The notes: generated from the sequence alone by a model not told the origin. A stretch of DNA of 64,000 nucleotides from Nocardioides acrostichi (GCF_015319165.1 NZ_JADIVZ010000007.1:1-64000); one strand, 5' to 3'. Counted from the stretch's first letter, positions 7,773 to 16,417 are shown. Numbers and translations: made by a program.

Positions 7773-8677
7773 GGCGCACCGCCCGGTCGCGCCACGAACT
7801 CCTCGACCGGTCGGTGGTCGAACACCGCCGGCAGGTCGACCGAGACCCGGTCTGCGAACCGGGGCGCGCGGTGGTCGAGGAAGGAGCCGATGCCCTCGAT
7901 GGCGTCGGCACTGACACCGCGGACGTTGAGCGCGTGGGTCTCGATCTCGTGAGCGACCATCGGGTGGTCCGCGCCGAGCATCCGCCACAGCAGCTGCCGG
8001 GCCAGGGCCACCGAGACCGGCGCCGCGTTGTCGGCGATCTCGCGTGCGAGACCCAGCGCGGCGTCGAGGATCTCCGCCGCGGGGTGCAGGCTGCGCACCA
8101 ACCCGTGCCGCAGCGCTTCGTGGGCGTCGAAGAGGCGACCGGTCAGCACCCATTCCAGGGCGGTCGACATCGGCACGAGGCGTGGCAGGAACCACGACGA
8201 GCAGGACTCGGGCACGAGTCCGCGCCGGTTGAACACGAAGCCCAACGTGGCGTGGTCGGCGCACACGCGGATGTCCGCGGCGAGCGTCATCGTCAGGCCC
8301 ACGCCCACCGCGGCACCGTTGATCGCGGCGATGATCGGCTTGTCCGAGGCGAACATCCTCAGCACGACACGCCCGCCGCCGTCGCGACGAAACGGCAGCC
8401 GCTGGCCTTCCACGCGGTACTGGGAGCCGGACGGGGCCCGGTCGCTGGTGCGCCAGGACTCGAAGGTCGCGTCGGCGTCGGAGAGATCCATCCCCGCGCA
8501 GAAGGCGCGGCCCGCGCCCGTCAGGACGACGGCGCGCACGTCGTCGTCGGCGTCGCACCGGTCGAGGGCAGTCATGAGCTCGGACTCCATCTCGTCGGTG
8601 AACGCGTTGAGCGCCTCGGGTCGGTCGAGGGTGATGGTGGCGATGTGGTCCGCGACCTCGACCCTGACGTGAGCCAT
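7769..8677 (-). CDS. Enoyl-CoA hydratase/isomerase
   Basis: A 302-residue crotonase-fold protein. IATITLDRPEALNAF and FCAGMDLSDAD (oxyanion hole 1) occur in the N-terminal half. IIAAINGAAVGVGLTMTLAAD (oxyanion hole 2, about residues 113-133) and FNRRGLVPESCSSWFLPRL follow. The glutamate of VPES is retained; the position of the first classical catalytic Glu is not an obvious Glu, as in many crotonase paralogues, so isomerase or hydratase activity is open. The start at ATG 8677 follows a small upstream frame (8683-8775) by 5 bp; the stop overlaps the next gene by 4 bp. Confidence 0.92.
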   Translation of the reverse strand: MAHVRVEVADHIATITLDRPEALNAFTDEMESELMTALDRCDADDDVRAVVLTGAGRAFCAGMDLSDADATFESWRTSDRAPSGSQYRVEGQRLPFRRDGGGRVVLRMFASDKPIIAAINGAAVGVGLTMTLAADIRVCADHATLGFVFNRRGLVPESCSSWFLPRLVPMSTALEWVLTGRLFDAHEALRHGLVRSLHPAAEILDAALGLAREIADNAAPVSVALARQLLWRMLGADHPMVAHEIETHALNVRGVSADAIEGIGSFLDHRAPRFADRVSVDLPAVFDHRPVEEFVARPGGAP

Positions 8678-8682
8678 CGCGC

Positions 8683-8775
8683 TCACACCTTCCGGGCCGT
8701 CGGGCGTACGACGTGTCCGCGGCGGTGTCCGAGGCGGTGCCCGGTGGCGCGGGCGACCTCTCCGGCGGTGTCCAT
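8683..8775 (-). CDS. Possible 30-residue leader/small protein upstream of the hydratase
   Basis: The minus strand carries AAGGAG six bases before ATG 8775, the best ribosome binding site in this interval, followed by a 30-codon frame (MDTAGEVARATGHRLGHRRG at the start, Arg/His-rich) ending at TGA 8683-8685, just 5 bp before the hydratase ATG. The spacing suggests translational coupling: a leader peptide or a small basic protein. No family recognised. It could instead be chance. Confidence 0.35.
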   Translation of the reverse strand: MDTAGEVARATGHRLGHRRGHVVRPTARKV

Positions 8776-8820
8776 GGGTCTCCTTGCTGGTCGCGCTGCT
8801 ATGGCCGTCGGGTGGCCGGG

Positions 8821-10011
8821 TCAGAGACGTTCGATGACGGTCGCGTTGGCCATGCCCGCGCCCTCGCACATCGTCTGCAGCCCGAATCGACCACCGGTCG
8901 CTTCGAGGTGGTTGACCATCGTGGCGAGCAGGCGGGTGCCGGAGGCGCCGAGCGGATGGCCGAGCGCGATCGCTCCGCCGCGCGGGTTCAGCTTCTCGGG
9001 GTCGACGCCGAACTCACGGGCCCAGGCCAGGGGCACCGGCGCAAACGCCTCGTTGACCTCGAAGGCGTCGATGTCGTCGATCGAGAGCCCGGACCGGGCC
9101 AGCACCCTCTGCGTAGCCGGGATGACACCGGTGAGCATGAGCAGCGGGTCGCTCCCGGTGACCGAGAACGCGTGGAATCGTGCGCGGGGGCGCAGGCCGA
9201 GGCTCGCGGCCCGCTCGTCGCTCATGATCAAGGCCGCGGAGGCGCCGTCGGTCAGCGGCGAGGAGTTCCCGGGCGTGATGACCCAGTCGATCTCCGGGAA
9301 CCGAGCGCTGAGGTCGTCGTCCTGGAACGACGGGCGCAGGCCACCGAGGCCCGCGGCCGTGGTCGAGGCGCGGATCGTCTCGTCGACGTCGTGGAACCCG
9401 GCCGAGCCATCCGGTCCCGCGAGCCGGACGGGCACGATCTCGTGGTCGAACCCGCCGTCGGCCCGGGTACGGGTCGCACGCTCGTGCGACCGGGAGGAGT
9501 ACTCGTCGAGCTCGGCGCGTCCGAGCTTCCACCGGGCGGCGATGAGCTCGGCCGAGACGCCCTGGTTCACCAGGCCGTCCGGGTAGCGGCGGCCCAGGGG
9601 CGCGGTGGCCCCGCCCTCGGGGTCGGTGGTGCCCATCGGTACCCGGCTCATGCTCTCGACACCGCAGGCGACGACGATGTCGTAGGCGCCCGCGACGACG
9701 CCCTGGGCGGCGAAGTGCGCGGCCTGCTGGCTCGACCCGCACTGACGGTCGACGCTCGTTCCGGGCACGGACTCGGGGAGCCCGGCGACGAGCGCCGCAG
9801 TGCGCGCGATGTTCAGCGCCTGGTCGCCGGCCTGTCCGACACAGCCGGCGATGACGTCGTCGATCGTCACCGGGTCGACGCCCGTGCGCTCGACGAGCGC
9901 CTCGATCGTGGTGGCGAGCAGGTCGGCGGGGTGGGTGCCCGAGAGGGCACCGCCTGGCTTCCCGCGCCCCGAGGCGGTGCGCACGATGTCGACGATGACT
10001 GCGGATGGCAT
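8821..10011 (-). CDS. Thiolase (acetyl-CoA C-acetyltransferase)
   Basis: A 396-residue thiolase with all catalytic signatures: nucleophilic Cys91 in DRQCGSSQQA, NEAFA (Asn-Glu loop), GGAIALGHPLGASG (His352) and the C-terminal CEGAGMANATV with Cys382. It performs the thiolytic cleavage that ends a beta-oxidation cycle. It is the first gene of a long minus-strand unit (thiolase, small frame, hydratase, acyl-CoA dehydrogenase, kinase-like protein, racemase, monooxygenase) and is headed by the operator at 10127-10143. Confidence 0.95.
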   Translation of the reverse strand: MPSAVIVDIVRTASGRGKPGGALSGTHPADLLATTIEALVERTGVDPVTIDDVIAGCVGQAGDQALNIARTAALVAGLPESVPGTSVDRQCGSSQQAAHFAAQGVVAGAYDIVVACGVESMSRVPMGTTDPEGGATAPLGRRYPDGLVNQGVSAELIAARWKLGRAELDEYSSRSHERATRTRADGGFDHEIVPVRLAGPDGSAGFHDVDETIRASTTAAGLGGLRPSFQDDDLSARFPEIDWVITPGNSSPLTDGASAALIMSDERAASLGLRPRARFHAFSVTGSDPLLMLTGVIPATQRVLARSGLSIDDIDAFEVNEAFAPVPLAWAREFGVDPEKLNPRGGAIALGHPLGASGTRLLATMVNHLEATGGRFGLQTMCEGAGMANATVIERL

Positions 10012-10126
10012 GACAGAACTCCTTCGCCAGGCGCGGCACCGGGTGCCGGACTCCGCGCTCGAGGAGCGCCTGACCGACGCTCGCTCGGTGCAGGGTGGTC
10101 GGACGAGGCGAGGCACTCAATCGGCG

Positions 10127-10143
10127 GTTCCACTGCTCAGAAC
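10127..10143. promoter_or_regulatory. Regulon palindrome, site 1
   Basis: GTTCC-ACTGCTC-AGAAC, one mismatch from GTTCC-N7-GGAAC. It lies 116 bp upstream of the thiolase start (10011). Confidence 0.6.
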
Positions 10144-10161
10144 GAGCCGTGAGGACGGCTC
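10144..10161 (-). terminator. Hairpin downstream of the quinone-oxidoreductase-like gene
   Basis: GAGCCGT-gagg-ACGGCTC forms a 7-bp stem with a 4-nt loop, 16 bp past the stop of the gene at 10177. No T-run follows, as is common in high-GC actinobacteria. Confidence 0.4.
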
Positions 10162-10176
10162 AGCCTGGATCCTCGC

Positions 10177-11142
10177 TCAGACCTCGAGCACGATCTTGCC
10201 GAGGGCCGAGCGGTCCTCGAACGCGCGCAAGGCCGTCGCTGCGTCGTCGAGGGCGAAGCGTGCGCCCACCCACGGACTGACCGCCCCGGAGGCCACCATG
10301 TCGTCGAGGGCCGCGGCCGTGTGCGCGAACAGGCTCGGCTCCGCGAGCACGTACTCGCCCCAGGCCGCACCCACCACGTCGATGTTGTTCATCAGCAGCC
10401 GGTTGACCTTGACGGTCGGGATCTCCCCGGCGGCGAACCCGGCGACGACCAGACGGCCCTCACGGCGCAGCAGCCGCAGGCTGTCGACGACGCGGTCGCC
10501 GACGACGTCGAAGACGACGTCGACGCCCCTGCCGTCGGTCAGGTCGTGCACGTCGGAGCGCCACGCCTCGGTCAGCACGACGACGTCCGTCGCGCCGGCG
10601 CGCCGTGCGACGTCGGCCTTCTGCTGGGTGCTGACCAAGGCGATGGCTCGGGCGCCGCGACCGATGGCCACCTGCAGCGCGGCACTGCCGAGGCCGCCGG
10701 CCGCACCGTGGACCAGCACCGTCTCCCCCGGCTCCAGGCGGCCCCGCCGGACCAGGCACAGGTGGGCGGTGTGGTGGTTCAGGACGAACGCGCCACCCTG
10801 GGCCACGTCCAGGCCGGCGGGCAGCGGTGCCACGAACTCCGGACGAACCGCGACCTTCTCGGCCCACGCTCCGAAGAACGGCGCCGCGACCACGCGGTCA
10901 CCGACCCCGACCGGCGCCCCGGGCGGGGCGTAGGACACCACGCCGCACGCCTCGACCCCTGGCACGAAGGGCGGTGGCCGCCTGTCCTGGTAGCGCCCAT
11001 AGGTGTAGAGCATCTCCGGGAAGCTGACCCCGGTCGTCGTGACGTCGAGGATGACCCGCTCGCCGTCCGGCTCGGGGTCGGGCAGGTCGACGAGGCGGAG
11101 TCCCGTCGGGCCCGTGAGGGACTCCAGCACCTGGGCTCTCAT
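10177..11142 (-). CDS. Zinc-independent MDR oxidoreductase (NADPH:quinone oxidoreductase-like)
   Basis: A 321-residue medium-chain dehydrogenase/reductase with a GroES-like N-terminus (PFVPGVEACGVVSYAPPG) and a Rossmann part with VLVHGAAGGLGSAALQVA (about residues 143-160). The structural-zinc cysteines of alcohol dehydrogenases are absent, placing it with quinone/enoyl reductases. It may reduce an unsaturated or quinoid intermediate. It is followed after 165 bp by the thiolase unit and preceded after 73 bp by the second kinase-like gene, with which it is probably co-transcribed. Confidence 0.85.
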   Translation of the reverse strand: MRAQVLESLTGPTGLRLVDLPDPEPDGERVILDVTTTGVSFPEMLYTYGRYQDRRPPPFVPGVEACGVVSYAPPGAPVGVGDRVVAAPFFGAWAEKVAVRPEFVAPLPAGLDVAQGGAFVLNHHTAHLCLVRRGRLEPGETVLVHGAAGGLGSAALQVAIGRGARAIALVSTQQKADVARRAGATDVVVLTEAWRSDVHDLTDGRGVDVVFDVVGDRVVDSLRLLRREGRLVVAGFAAGEIPTVKVNRLLMNNIDVVGAAWGEYVLAEPSLFAHTAAALDDMVASGAVSPWVGARFALDDAATALRAFEDRSALGKIVLEV

Positions 11143-11215
11143 GCCGGCCTCCCTGACGCGACCGGAACGGGGTCGGTGGGCCGGGATCGGCCGCCGAGGT
11201 CAGGTGGCTCTCTCA

Positions 11216-12274
11216 TCATGACTCCATCCGCATGAGGGCGCGCTCGACGAGGCGCCGGGTGACGTCGTGCAGCCGCAGGCCGGTCTCGACCGGGGCGAGC
11301 CCGGCGAGGGAGCGCGCATAGGTGCCCTCCAGCACAATGCCGAGCTTGAAACAGGCCAGCACGACGTACCAGTCGATCGCCGAGACGTCGCGCGAGGATC
11401 GTTCGGCGTAGTGGGCGACGAGCTCCTGCTCGGTCGGGCGGCCGGGGTGCTGGGAGTACAGGGAGCCCGCCAGGTCGGCGTCGTCACCGGGAGCGGCCCA
11501 CAGCGAGAGCATCCAGCCGAGGTCGAGCAACGGGTCGCCGATCGTGGTCATCTCCCAGTCGACGATGGCGGCGACCTCCGGGGCGTCGTGACGCGCCATG
11601 ACGTTGGCGACGTGGAAGTCGCCGTGCATGATGCCTGGATCCCAGCGACCGGGGCGATGACGCTCGAGCCATCGCGCCACCCTCGCGACGTCGCCGATGT
11701 CGGGGCCCGGGTAGGCGTCGAGCTCGGAGTAGGACTCCAGCTCGGAGATCCAGCGGGGCACCTGCCGTTCGAGGAAGCCGTCCGGGCGCCCGAAGCCGGC
11801 CAGTCCGACGGCCTCGTGGTCGACCTCCCCGAGCCGGGCCAGCGCCTCGACCACGCCGAGCCCGAGTCGGTGACGCGTCTCGGGGGTCTCCGCGTAGCCC
11901 CGCGGGAGGGCGACCGCCGGGTTGTAGCCGTCGACCGGCTCCATCAAGTAGAAGGCGGCTCCCGCCAGCACCGTCTCGTCCTCGCAGCTGGCCACGAGGC
12001 GCGCGTGCGGAACCTCGGTGCGACCCAGCGCGTCGAGCAGCGTCATCTCACGGCCCAGCGCCGCGTTGCTCCCGGCACGCAGATGGCTCGGGCCGCGGCG
12101 CAGGACGTACCGGCGGCCGTCACGGACGAAGGCGGCCATGAGGTTCTGCGTACCGCCGGTGAGTGCCTCGACGTCGACCAGACAGCCCGATCCGAGCCCG
12201 GCGGCGTCCATCCAGGATCGCACGGCCCGCAGGTCGATGTCCGGACTCACCGGGGCGCCGCCGAAGACCGTCAT
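11216..12274 (-). CDS. APH-like phosphotransferase, copy 2
   Basis: A 352-residue paralogue of the protein at 5458-6516. It has ALTGGTQNLMAAFVRDGRRY (nucleotide loop), IMHGDFHVANVMA (HGDxxxxN) and IVDWEMTTIGDPLLDLGWM (metal-binding DxE). The same ACAD10/11-type kinase role is likely. It is the first gene of a unit with the quinone-oxidoreductase-like gene, and shares the divergent promoter region 12275-12393 with the nitroreductase. The start at ATG 12274 is chosen over an in-frame ATG at 12322, which would run through the palindrome. Confidence 0.82.
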   Translation of the reverse strand: MTVFGGAPVSPDIDLRAVRSWMDAAGLGSGCLVDVEALTGGTQNLMAAFVRDGRRYVLRRGPSHLRAGSNAALGREMTLLDALGRTEVPHARLVASCEDETVLAGAAFYLMEPVDGYNPAVALPRGYAETPETRHRLGLGVVEALARLGEVDHEAVGLAGFGRPDGFLERQVPRWISELESYSELDAYPGPDIGDVARVARWLERHRPGRWDPGIMHGDFHVANVMARHDAPEVAAIVDWEMTTIGDPLLDLGWMLSLWAAPGDDADLAGSLYSQHPGRPTEQELVAHYAERSSRDVSAIDWYVVLACFKLGIVLEGTYARSLAGLAPVETGLRLHDVTRRLVERALMRMES

Positions 12275-12316
12275 GGCCCGGACGCTAGGGGTGGCGGCAC
12301 CGCGCGCCCACCGGAT

Positions 12317-12333
12317 GTTCACCCCACTGGAAC
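12317..12333. promoter_or_regulatory. Regulon palindrome, site 2
   Basis: GTTCA-CCCCACT-GGAAC, one mismatch from consensus, in the divergent region between the kinase-like gene (43 bp) and the nitroreductase (61 bp). Confidence 0.65.
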
Positions 12334-12393
12334 AGTCCCGGCCAGCGGCACACGACCTGTGGGGCCCAGGCGGCGTGCGGCGAGGATCGCCCC

Positions 12394-13068
12394 ATGACCC
12401 TCTCGCGCCTGCTCACGTCTCGGTACAGCTGCCGCGCCTTCCTGCCCGACGAGATCGACGAAGCCATCATCGATCGCCTCTTCGCACTGGGACAGCTCAC
12501 CCCCTCGTGGTGCAACACCCAGCCCTGGCGCGCCTACCTGACGCGCGGCGCGGTGACGGCCTCGTTCGCGAGAGCACTGTCGGCTCATGCGGCATCGCAA
12601 CCGGCGGATCCCGACCTACCTCTCCCGAGGGGGTACACCGGTGTCCGCGACGAGCGCAGACGCGAGGCGGGCCACGCCCTCTATGCCGCCCTCGGAATCG
12701 AGCGCTCCGACCGTGATGCCCGCGCGGCACAGATGATGCGCAACTTCACCTTCTTCGGCGCCCCTCACGTCGCGGTCGTCACGACGCCGGTCGAACTCGG
12801 CGTCTACGGGGCCGTCGACTGCGGCGCCTACGTGTCGACCCTGCTGCTGGCCGCCGAGGAACTCGGTCTCGGGGCCGTGCCGCAGGGTGCGGTCGCTCTC
12901 CACTCCCCCTTCGTGCGCTCCTGGCTCTCGATCCCGGACGACGAGAGCGTCGTCTGCGCGATCTCGTTCGGACGCGCCGACCCCGACGCCCCGGTCAACA
13001 CCTTCCGCACGAGCCGCGTCGACGCCGGCGAGGCCGTGCGCCGCGTCACCGAGTCGCGTTCGTCGTGA
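12394..13068 (+). CDS. Nitroreductase-family FMN oxidoreductase
   Basis: A 224-residue nitroreductase-fold protein. The N-terminal SRYSCRAFLPDEI and LTPSWCNTQPWRAYL give the FMN-binding Arg and Ser/Asn-Gln-Pro positions of the family. GAYVSTLLLAAEELGLGAVPQG lies in the C-terminal part. Members reduce nitroaromatics, quinones, enones or flavins; the position in the catabolic cluster suggests action on a pathway intermediate rather than antibiotics. It is followed by an SDR gene 122 bp downstream, probably in the same unit. Confidence 0.88.
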   Translation: MTLSRLLTSRYSCRAFLPDEIDEAIIDRLFALGQLTPSWCNTQPWRAYLTRGAVTASFARALSAHAASQPADPDLPLPRGYTGVRDERRREAGHALYAALGIERSDRDARAAQMMRNFTFFGAPHVAVVTTPVELGVYGAVDCGAYVSTLLLAAEELGLGAVPQGAVALHSPFVRSWLSIPDDESVVCAISFGRADPDAPVNTFRTSRVDAGEAVRRVTESRSS

Positions 13069-13135
13069 CGAACGTGGCCGAGGCCGAGTCGATCTCGCAG
13101 CGGGTCGTGCGTCGTCTCGTGCCGTCGCCGAAATC

Positions 13136-13170
13136 ATCACCGCCCCATCCATCACCGCCCCATCCATCAC
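13136..13170. repeat. Short tandem repeat, 15-bp unit
   Basis: ATCACCGCCCCATCC occurs twice in direct tandem followed by a third partial ATCAC, directly before the SDR ribosome binding region. Function unknown. Confidence 0.7.
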
Positions 13171-13190
13171 AGTTGAGAATCGGAGCATCC

Positions 13191-13934
13191 ATGCGCGAGT
13201 TCCAGGACAAGGTCGTCATCGTCACCGGTGGCAGCCGCGGCATAGGCAAGGAGATCGTGCTGGCCTTCGCCGAGCGCGGCGCCCACGTCGTGATCGCCAG
13301 CCGCAAGGTCGAGGCGTGCGAGAGACTCGCCGAGCACGTCCGCTCGACCTGCGGCGTCCGGGCGCTGCCGGTCGCGTGCAACGTCAGCGACTGGGGGGAC
13401 TGCGACGCCCTCGCCGACGCCGCCTACGACGAGTTCGGGCAGGTCGACGTGCTGGTCAACAACGCGGGTCTCTCGCCTCTCTACCCCAGCCTGGTCGAGG
13501 TCAGCGAGGCCCTCTTCGACAAGATCATCGGCGTCAACCTGCGCGGCCCCTTCCGCCTCAGCGCCCTGATCGGCTCGCGGATGGTGGCCGACGGCGGCGG
13601 CTCGATCATCAACATGGGGTCCGTCGAGGCGATCCGGCCGACACCCGCCGCGCTGCCCTACGCCGCGGCCAAGGGAGGACTCCACCTGCTGACCGAGGGG
13701 TTCGCCCGCGAGTACGCCCCGACCGTGCGGGTCAACACCCTGCAGCTCGGGCCCTTCCTCACCGACATCGCCGACAACTGGGCCGAGGGCGCCCGCGAGC
13801 GCATCGAGGAGACCGTCGCGCTCGGCCGGTGCGCGGAGCCTTCCGAGGTCGTCGGTTCCGTGTTGTTCTTCGCCGGCTCGGCATCGTCGTACTCCACCGG
13901 CGCCGTGCTCCGCGTCGACGGCGGGTGGCGCTGA
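13191..13934 (+). CDS. Short-chain dehydrogenase/reductase
   Basis: A 247-residue classical SDR. The cofactor loop GGSRGIG spans residues 13-19, NNAG is near 90-93, and the catalytic Ser144, Tyr157 and Lys161 are in place (INMGS, PYAAAKGG). It ends VLRVDGGWR as expected. It is likely a 3-hydroxyacyl-CoA or alcohol dehydrogenase of the pathway; the exact substrate is unknown. Start ATG 13191 with CGGAG upstream. It shares the nitroreductase promoter and ends at a strong hairpin facing the dehydrogenase gene at 14001. Confidence 0.9.
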   Translation: MREFQDKVVIVTGGSRGIGKEIVLAFAERGAHVVIASRKVEACERLAEHVRSTCGVRALPVACNVSDWGDCDALADAAYDEFGQVDVLVNNAGLSPLYPSLVEVSEALFDKIIGVNLRGPFRLSALIGSRMVADGGGSIINMGSVEAIRPTPAALPYAAAKGGLHLLTEGFAREYAPTVRVNTLQLGPFLTDIADNWAEGARERIEETVALGRCAEPSEVVGSVLFFAGSASSYSTGAVLRVDGGWR

Positions 13935-13957
13935 GGTGGCGCTGGGGCGACTCTGAG

Positions 13958-13989
13958 GCGAGGCCGGGCCCCCAGCCGCCCGGCCTCGC
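13958..13989. terminator. Bidirectional hairpin between convergent genes
   Basis: GCGAGGCCGGGC (13958-13969) pairs perfectly with GCCCGGCCTCGC (13978-13989): a 12-bp stem, 8-nt loop, between the SDR stop and the convergent acyl-CoA dehydrogenase stop. Confidence 0.6.
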
Positions 13990-14000
13990 GAGCGCGATGC

Positions 14001-15191
14001 TCAGCCGACGAGTCGGCCCATCAGGGTGCGACCCACGACGATGCGCTGCACCTGGCCGGAGCCCTCGAAGATGTCCATGATCTTCACGTCGCGATACCAC
14101 TTCTCCAGCAGCAGATCCTGGCTGGTCCCCTCGGGGCCGAGCAGCTGCATGCAACGCCGGATGACCCGCTCGACGGTCTGTGGGGCGTACCCCTTGCCGG
14201 CCGCCGAGACCGCGCGGTCCTCCTTGCCCTGGTCGACGAGGTACTGGGCCCGGAAGGTCATCCGACGGCCGCGCTCGAGCGCGGCGTTCATCCGCTCCAG
14301 CTCACTCTCGACCGCCTGCCAGCGCTGCGGCGTGAAGCCCGCCTTCTGTCCGGCCAGGATGCCCGCCGTGACGTCGATCGAGGCCTGGCCCAGGCCGATG
14401 CACATCGCCGACATGTTGGGACGGTTGTGGGCCAAGGCCCCCAGCGCCCCGCCCTGGCCGCTGCGGCGGGGTGTGGCCGCGCCGTCGGGCGTCCACCCCA
14501 GCTGGTTCTCCACGGGGATGACGCAGTGGTCGAAGACCAGCTCCGAGGTCACCCAGCTGCGGATGCCGAGCTTCTGCTCGTTCTCCTTGGCGACGACGAA
14601 GCCGGGGGCGTCCTTGGGCACGACGAAGGCGTTGATGCCCTTGGCTCCGAGCGACTTGTCGACGGTCGCGAACACCACCACGTACTCGGCCGTCGCGCCA
14701 CCGCTGCAGTAGATCTTCGTGCCGTTGATGACCCAGTTGTCGCCGTCGCGCGTGGCGGTCGTGGAGACCTGTGAGGTGTCGGACCCGAAACCGGGCTCGG
14801 TCAGGGCGAACCCGGTGGTGAAGCCGCGCTCGAGCACGGGCTCGTACCACTTCTCCAGCTGCTCGGGCGTACCCATCGACTCGACGACCAGGTGGCCGAT
14901 GCCGCCGCCGAGGGTCGGGTGCACCCAGATGTCGCCGTAGTTCAGGCTCTCGTAGAACACCAGGGCACGGACCCAGTACCCCTCCTCGAAGTCGGGCAGG
15001 GCCTGCGGCTCGGGCAGGTCGACGCGGCCGAGCGGGACCGGGCAGGTGTCGAGTACGTCGGCCCAGTTCGCAGGGGGGCGGTGGTCGGTGTCGGCCGCTC
15101 GGGCGTAGGGACGGGCCTCGCTGGTGGACCACTCACGCAGGGTGCGGGCGTAGTCGACGAGCGGCTTGCTGAGTTGAGCGCTGTAGGTCAC
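14001..15191 (-). CDS. Acyl-CoA dehydrogenase, subunit of a probable heteromeric pair (catalytic type)
   Basis: A 396-residue protein from GTG 15191. It has FALTEPGFGSDTSQVST and WVINGTKIYCSGGA (FAD/substrate region, about residues 125-165) and the C-terminal IMDIFEGSGQVQRIVVGR, the canonical end motif. It lies 13 bp downstream of a second, divergent acyl-CoA dehydrogenase gene. Adjacent unequal ACAD genes encode alpha2beta2 enzymes in actinobacterial steroid side-chain degradation; the same architecture is inferred here. Substrate unknown, likely a bulky acyl-CoA. Confidence 0.92.
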   Translation of the reverse strand: MTYSAQLSKPLVDYARTLREWSTSEARPYARAADTDHRPPANWADVLDTCPVPLGRVDLPEPQALPDFEEGYWVRALVFYESLNYGDIWVHPTLGGGIGHLVVESMGTPEQLEKWYEPVLERGFTTGFALTEPGFGSDTSQVSTTATRDGDNWVINGTKIYCSGGATAEYVVVFATVDKSLGAKGINAFVVPKDAPGFVVAKENEQKLGIRSWVTSELVFDHCVIPVENQLGWTPDGAATPRRSGQGGALGALAHNRPNMSAMCIGLGQASIDVTAGILAGQKAGFTPQRWQAVESELERMNAALERGRRMTFRAQYLVDQGKEDRAVSAAGKGYAPQTVERVIRRCMQLLGPEGTSQDLLLEKWYRDVKIMDIFEGSGQVQRIVVGRTLMGRLVG

Positions 15192-15204
15192 GGGCGTCCC
15201 CTGT

Positions 15205-16317
15205 TCAGAGTGCCGGCTCGAAGGCCGAGCAGGTCGGGTCGAAGTCGAGCGCCGCGAGAGCGGCCGCCGAGCGGTACCAGATCTCGACGGGGTGATCGGT
15301 GATGAAGCCGTGGCCACCCAGCGTCTGCAGGCTGTCGCGCGTCGCCTCGAGTGCCACCTCCGAGGCGTAGGACACCGCGTGGTCCACGTCTCGAGCGCCG
15401 AGGCCCGCCCCCAGGTCGAGGCGGTCGGCGACGTCCTTGGTCTCGAGACGGGCTGCGTCGAGGCGCATGAGGGCCTCGGCGAGCGGGAACGACACGCCCT
15501 GGAAGCCGGCGATCGGAGTACCGAACGCGATGCGTGTCGTGGCGTAGTCGGCGGCGTACTCGACCGCTCGCTGTGCCAGGCCGATCTGGGCCGCGGCGTT
15601 GAGCAGACGCAGGTGCTGCACGGAGCTGGTCAGTGCGTCGCCGTCGGCGTCGACGCCGCCGAGCAGCGCGTGGGTCGTGGTCGTGACGTCGAAGGTCACC
15701 GAGCCCATCGCCGCCGCGTCGAGCGCGATGCTGCGGGTCATCTCGTCGACACCCACGCCGTCGTCGGTGCTCGCGAGCACGACCGCGCGCAGTCGTCCGT
15801 CCCGCACGTCTCGGCCCACGACGACCAACGGGTCGGCGATCGCCGCGAACGGCACTCCCACCTTGCGGCCCTGCACCCGCACGGAGTCCCCGTCGACCGT
15901 CACGCTCGTCGCGAGCTCGGCCGGGCCCCGGCCGAACCCCTCGAAGAGGGCGACCGCTGCGCGAGCGTCGCGGCTCGAGGCGAGCCCGCGCAGTCGCTCG
16001 GTCTGCTCGGGCGTCCCGTGACGGGCGATCAGCCCACCGGCGGCGCCGCTCCACACCGCGGCCATGGTGATCCCGGGGTCGCCGTAGGCCAGTCTCTCGA
16101 CCGCGACGAGCTGGGTCACGGCGTCGGGCACACCGCCACCGCCGAGCTCCTCGGGGATCGGCGCGGTCAGCCCGCTCTCGACCAGCTGCGCCCAGACCTT
16201 GTCGGGCACTGCCCCGGCGGCCTCGGCCTCGCGCGCCGCCGGCGACACGATCTCGGTCGCGATGCTCGTGGCCAGCTCGGCGACCGCCTCTTGCTCCTCG
16301 TCGGGCGACAGGTTCAT
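15205..16317 (-). CDS. Acyl-CoA dehydrogenase, second subunit of the probable pair
   Basis: A 370-residue ACAD-fold protein: N-terminal PDEEQEAVAELATSIATEIV, middle VQGRKVGVPFAAIADPLVVV, C-terminal AFGTPIAGFQGVSFPLAEAL and QTLGGHGFITDHPVEIWYR. The middle lacks the usual TEP.. FAD loop (ALFEGFGRGPAELATSV occupies that place), which suggests a degenerate site and a structural or helper role beside the 14001-15191 protein. First gene of the unit; the operator at 16418-16434 lies 101 bp upstream. Confidence 0.85.
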   Translation of the reverse strand: MNLSPDEEQEAVAELATSIATEIVSPAAREAEAAGAVPDKVWAQLVESGLTAPIPEELGGGGVPDAVTQLVAVERLAYGDPGITMAAVWSGAAGGLIARHGTPEQTERLRGLASSRDARAAVALFEGFGRGPAELATSVTVDGDSVRVQGRKVGVPFAAIADPLVVVGRDVRDGRLRAVVLASTDDGVGVDEMTRSIALDAAAMGSVTFDVTTTTHALLGGVDADGDALTSSVQHLRLLNAAAQIGLAQRAVEYAADYATTRIAFGTPIAGFQGVSFPLAEALMRLDAARLETKDVADRLDLGAGLGARDVDHAVSYASEVALEATRDSLQTLGGHGFITDHPVEIWYRSAAALAALDFDPTCSAFEPAL

Positions 16318-16417
16318 GCGTGCTCCTCGGATCCAGGTATGGGAGGCCGCCTCGCAGTTCGGCGCCGGCGGCCCTGCTTCGCATCCTGGGTCGGGCACTT
16401 CGGGGCGACAACGCGCC

